A stretch of 64,000 bases of DNA from JAFNAG01 sp963824985 (GTDB lineage Bacteria; Acidobacteriota; UBA6911), in the NCBI GenBank assembly GCA_963824985.1, contig CAWGRQ010000034.1, positions 129,613-193,612 of the forward strand, in the 5' to 3' direction. Below, piece by piece: positions 60,687 through 64,000 of the stretch. Below the pieces are notes generated by a model. It was not told where the DNA came from. It ran no database searches and worked only from the letters and a program-made list of their open reading frames with translations. Each line of letters opens with the position of its first letter. Within the stretch, counting starts at the first letter, position 1. The position numbers and the translations under genes were made by a program.

Positions 60687-61217
60687 ATGTTCACCCTCAG
60701 GTTTGACAGGAACAAGATTCACTACTGGGCCACGCAATATGATTATCCCGGCGATGCCGAAGTCGAAAAAGTGGCAAGAAAGAATAAGAAACGCGGATAC
60801 CTTACCAGGGACGAATTTCTGAAGCTCTGCAAATGGAAAACGCCGCGCAGCCGACCGTTATGCTTGAGAAACCCGGACGAGTTAATTCGCGAGACAACCC
60901 GTATAGCGCTGTCATCGAACCGCGAGGAGCTTCGGATCGGAGTCCTTATGGTTCTTAATGGCGTCAGCTGGCCGACGGCCTCCGTAATCCTTCATTTCTG
61001 GCATAAAAATCCCTATCCGATACTTGATTTTCGGGCACTTTGGAGCATCGGATTGGACGAACTGCCAAATTCCTACACATTTGATTTTTGGTGGGAGTAT
61101 ACAGGATTCTGCAGGAGGCTGGCCGAGGAAAGCAATGTCAGCATGAGGATCCTTGATCGGGCCTTGTGGCAGTTTTCAGCTGAAAATCAGCAGAAGGAAA
61201 TCGGAAGTCGCACTTAA
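60687..61217 (+). CDS. OGG-fold/HhH DNA glycosylase-like protein
   Basis: 176 residues, starting after AGGAGAGCTG. The middle has a helix-hairpin-helix-like segment RIGVLMVLNGVSWPTASVIL followed by HFWHKNPYPILDFRALWSIG, where the Asp of LDFR stands at the position of the catalytic Asp in HhH-GPD enzymes. The N-terminal part (YWATQYDYPGDAEVEKVARK) and the C-terminal helix complete a small domain. I infer an 8-oxoguanine-glycosylase-like fold; activity is unproven. Confidence 0.55.
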   Translation: MFTLRFDRNKIHYWATQYDYPGDAEVEKVARKNKKRGYLTRDEFLKLCKWKTPRSRPLCLRNPDELIRETTRIALSSNREELRIGVLMVLNGVSWPTASVILHFWHKNPYPILDFRALWSIGLDELPNSYTFDFWWEYTGFCRRLAEESNVSMRILDRALWQFSAENQQKEIGSRT

Positions 61218-61733
61218 CGATTGTCGCTTTTTCAATCCCGTCGGAGCCGACGGCGGGCCTGCAAGCACGATGGAGTTGCTGTCAGCGCTCTCGAGGTCGC
61301 CGTTCCAGCTGCGCGCGACAAGTGTGTAGGCGCGCTTCTGAAGGACAAGAGTGATTGACGTGGGCCAGGTGAGGGAAAACCTGGACACCCGCTTTTTTGA
61401 ATTCCTTCTCCGTCTGGAAGTAAGACCTGAACTATACACCCGAGGATCAAGCCATGAACCAAAAACAATGGGTATCCAGGATCTTTCTATCTCCACGGAG
61501 CGCGGCTCTTCGGCGTTGACGTTCATCTCGAAGAGCGCCATGGCCGGAGCGGCGCGAAAGCCATACGAAGGTACGAAATGCGGCTCTTGCCGTGGACGAT
61601 CGCCAGTATTCTGATTCTGAGAATTCTGTCTCCCGACAGACTGACGATTGCCGCGTTCCTCTGGTTTCGGGAGCGGCAATCGTGCGCCACCTTTTAAGTG
61701 GACACATATTACGTGTGGTACTATGATCGCGGC
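61218..61733. other. Possible minus-strand exported protein remnant
   Basis: A minus-strand frame (61176-61802) contains YTLVARSWNGDLESADSNSI and VLAGPPSAPTGLK, which resemble linker strands of fibronectin-like repeats, but the rest is unconvincing and no start or signal is visible. Nothing else is recognised. Confidence 0.25.
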
Positions 61734-61958
61734 ATGAAAAACATCACCCTTGCCCTTGATGAAGAAACTCTCGAGGCCGGCCGCGCTTATGCGCAGCGGC
61801 ACCAGACCACCTTGAATGCCCTGGTGCGGGACCTTCTGGTCAAGACGGCAGTAGCCGACAGGGGTGCGGCCGTGCGCGAAATGTTCCGGTTAATGGATGC
61901 GCACCCTGGCAACTCCCGCGGCAGGCGCTGGACCCGCGAGCAACTTTATGTCCGCTAA
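61734..61958 (+). CDS. VapB-type antitoxin
   Basis: 74 residues from ATG 61734. The N-terminus KNITLALDEETLEAGRAYAQ with TTLNALVRDLLV is a ribbon-helix-helix DNA-binding domain; the C-terminal MFRLMDAHPGNSRGRRWTRE segment would bind the toxin. It overlaps vapC by 11 bases. Confidence 0.85.
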   Translation: MKNITLALDEETLEAGRAYAQRHQTTLNALVRDLLVKTAVADRGAAVREMFRLMDAHPGNSRGRRWTREQLYVR

Positions 61959-62361
61959 AGTGTTTCTCGATGCCAACGTTCTGGTCTATGCCCAGGATGC
62001 CGGAGCGCCGCGAAAGCTCCGCAAAAGCAGAGAAATCATCGAAAAACTCGCCGGCAACGGCCAAGGCGTGATCTCGACACAGGTCATGCAGGAGTTCTTC
62101 GTCGCAGCCACCCGCAAGCTCGGCGTGGACTCACTTGTCGCCAAGGGTGTTCTGAAGACCTTTGCCGCGTTTGAGGTGGTTCAGGTTTCGCCGGCCTTGA
62201 TTCACGAGGCGATCGATTGTTCGATCTTGAATCGACTATCGTTCTGGGACGCACTGATTCTGGCCGCAGCCGCCTCGGCCGGTTGTACGACTGTTCTTAG
62301 CGAGGACCTCAATCCGGGCCAAGCCATCCTCGGCGTAACGATTCAGAATCCGTTTGCGTGA
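61948..62361 (+). CDS. vapC: PIN-domain toxin VapC
   Basis: 137 residues from ATG 61948. PIN-domain acidic residues are visible: KVFLDANVLVYAQD (first Asp), QVMQEFFVAATRK (Glu), SFWDALILAAAASAG (Asp) and the terminal LSEDLNPGQ. A Mg-dependent endoribonuclease, kept in check by the upstream VapB. This is the only one of three TA-type loci in the window with both genes intact. Confidence 0.92.
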   Translation: MSAKVFLDANVLVYAQDAGAPRKLRKSREIIEKLAGNGQGVISTQVMQEFFVAATRKLGVDSLVAKGVLKTFAAFEVVQVSPALIHEAIDCSILNRLSFWDALILAAAASAGCTTVLSEDLNPGQAILGVTIQNPFA

Positions 62362-62531
62362 TTTCTGCCGGCATTTTGATGCCATAAATGCGGGAACCTG
62401 CTCTTTCCAGCAAAAAAACCGGACCGGATCTTGATTGTAGGAGAAGTAGTCACACCGAGCAGGGCCCTGGGAGGCAAGGAACTCGGGCATCGCGGCACGG
62501 TCGAAGTACCTGCAATAAGGTCGGCAGTTAG

Positions 62532-62596
62532 AGGGACAGTCACCAGTGTCCCCTAAAAGATGTGTTGCCTTTCAGGGGACACCGGTGACTGTCCCT
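62532..62596. repeat. 23-bp inverted repeat around a 19-bp loop
   Basis: AGGGACAGTCACCAGTGTCC at 62532 onward pairs with its complement ending at 62596 (one mismatch in 23). A single half (GGGGACACCGGTGCCTGTCC) lies near 29346. It stands in a 460-bp gene-free stretch after vapC. Confidence 0.7.
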
Positions 62597-62825
62597 CCAT
62601 TTCCACTGTCCCTCTATTTCCCTCTATTTCTCACGCTGGCCCGGTAACCCGCTGCCTGCCCCGTGTCTTCCGCCCAGTTTCTCGCCGCCATCCCCTTTCT
62701 CACTTTCTTTCCCCTTGCCCCTCCGGATAGAAATGCTTATAAGAAGCGCCTTAACCTCATCGCCGTCCAGAACTAAAACCCAGCAACAGATTCGGTGTCA
62801 GGCAATTGGCACCGGTTTTGGGGAA

Positions 62826-63960
62826 TTACGGCAGCGTGAAATTCGCCAGAAATTCGTGGGTGGACGTCATGGTTATTGGCTTGCCGGGTGCCAATTTGGC
62901 CTGGCGCAGGTCATAAACCACCTGGACGGCCCTGGTGCCGGGAAGATAGCTATGAAATCGGTAGAGGGATTTTGCAAAATTATCGTCGCCGGTCTTGACC
63001 TCGACCAACAGCGTAGGCTTTCCGTCAATGACCGTAAGGAAGTCCACTTCATTTTTGTCCTTGTCGCGCAAATAATGAAGTTCGCCCTTGCTGCCCTGAG
63101 TGTCCTCCAGCAGATGCAATTCGCGCAATAGGGCCAGGGCTACGATATTTTCCAGTCGCGTGCCCGCATCTCCTTCCACGCCGCCGGTATCGTAGAAATA
63201 ATATTTGGCTTCCTTCAACAGGCTGCGTGCGATATTCCGATGGTATGGGCGCACGGCAAAAACAACGCACAGGTTCTCCAGGATCTGCAGCCAGTGCTTG
63301 ACGGTATGTATGGAAACCTGGAGGTCTTCTGCCAGCGAGCTATAGGAAGTAGTGGATCCCACGCGGGATCGCAGCAGGTCTATGAGAATCTCGATCGATT
63401 TGACATCCCGGACCTTTTCGAGATCCAGCAAATCTTCGCGGATGACGGTGTCGACCAGGGTTTTGCGCCATCGTCTGGAGTAGGTTTCGTTCTTTCTCAG
63501 ATAAGGCTCAGGGAAGCCGCCGAACCGGATCAATGCGTCCAGTGCCTGTTTGGGAGTCTCGTCCAGAAAGCCGCAGATCTCCTTGACGGTGAGCGGATGC
63601 AGGCGATAGGCGAAGAAGCGGCCGGCGAGAGAATCTCCGCCTTTCTTATAGGTGTCGAGGCGCGCGGATCCCGTCAGCAAGAGAGCCTGGGGGAATTGAA
63701 TCCGTATCGTAAATACCCTTGATCCAGGTCTTCCAGTTCTTCATTTTGTGCAGCTCATCGAAAACTACCAATTCCGTGCCCCGGGACCATTCCCTGCTTC
63801 GGATGATTCTGCGGTCGGCCGCCGAATCGTAGTTCAGGTAAACATACGAGGCCGTCAACTGCTTGGAAAGCGTGGTTTTCCCGACCTGCCGCGGCCCGGA
63901 CAGAATGACGATCTTGGTCGCCAGATCGGCGCGAATAGCATCCTCGAGGTACCTATGCAC
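62826..63960 (-). pseudogene. AAA ATPase with DUF4143 domain, one frameshift
   Basis: Start 63960 (MHRYLEDAIRADLATKIVIL). Walker A SGPRQVGKTTLSKQL and Walker B LVVFDELHKMKNW are followed by KGIYDTDSIPP; one base is off near 63680, and the other frame continues LLTGSARLDTYKKGGDSLAG, RFFAYRLHPLTVKEICGFLD and IRFGGFPEPYLRK. The C-terminal DUF4143 part has DLQVSIHTVKHWLQILENLC, YFYDTGG, and the nuclease-like NEVDFLTVIDGKPTLLVEVK. Intact relatives of about 380 residues are common, with unclear function. The single shift could be an assembly error. Confidence 0.82.
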
Positions 63961-64000
63961 ACGACTATTATGAACAGTTATTCACAATAGTCAAGACTAT

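Noticed and set aside
61176..61802. 208-codon minus-strand ORF
   Set aside because: Only a short fibronectin-like stretch is plausible; it overlaps the vapB start and lacks a signal or clear domain.

Overview
The window looks like a GC-rich, repeat-laden chromosome segment from an Acidobacteriota-type bacterium. This is an inference from gene content: SBBP and PQQ propeller proteins, DUF2911, GWxTD and M56 remnants, several Ser/Thr kinase remnants, many TA modules, and ihfA-merR-surE synteny. No rRNA, CRISPR array or replication origin was seen. Two proline tRNA genes are present.

Layout. 1-5.7 kb: an IS21 element cut by the left edge, followed by a decayed IS66 element that carries a DruA-like (DUF4338) passenger. 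5.9-15.3 kb: secreted proteins and a decayed conserved unknown gene, with small repeats inserted. 15.5-20.8 kb: a minus-strand branched-chain amino acid operon ilvD-ilvB-ilvN-ilvC whose intergenic gaps hold palindromic repeats. 21.4-24.2 kb: a phenylalanine-type leader peptide and intrinsic terminator upstream of one gene fusing chorismate mutase, prephenate dehydratase and DAHP synthase. 24.3-47.3 kb: accessory region with intact enzymes (acetamidase, S9 peptidase, amidohydrolase, dockerin protein) among many pseudogenes and three TA-type loci. 47.5-59.3 kb: conserved housekeeping block (tRNA-Pro, surE, tRNA-Pro, merR, ihfA, der, M23 peptidase, coaD, ECF sigma, rsmD, recG). 59.4-64 kb: transposase debris, VapBC and a frameshifted DUF4143 ATPase.

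The two strongest signals are not large genes. First, a non-coding mobile element of about 290 bp is present three times (8081-8372, 12107-12401, 37028-37310). It has 14-bp terminal inverted repeats and 8-bp target duplications, and removing each copy plus one duplication restores the reading frame of three unrelated genes. Its central 31-bp palindrome shows a compensatory base-pair change between copies. Second, the leader at 21376-21506 has all the parts of a classical Phe attenuator: a short ORF with four Phe codons in six, mutually exclusive hairpins and a T-run terminator. A second short repeat of about 197 bp (three full and three partial copies) sits at several gene breakpoints.

All calls come from reading the sequence; no database search was run. 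Many genes carry frameshifts or in-frame stops of all three kinds, so decay or assembly errors are more likely than recoding.
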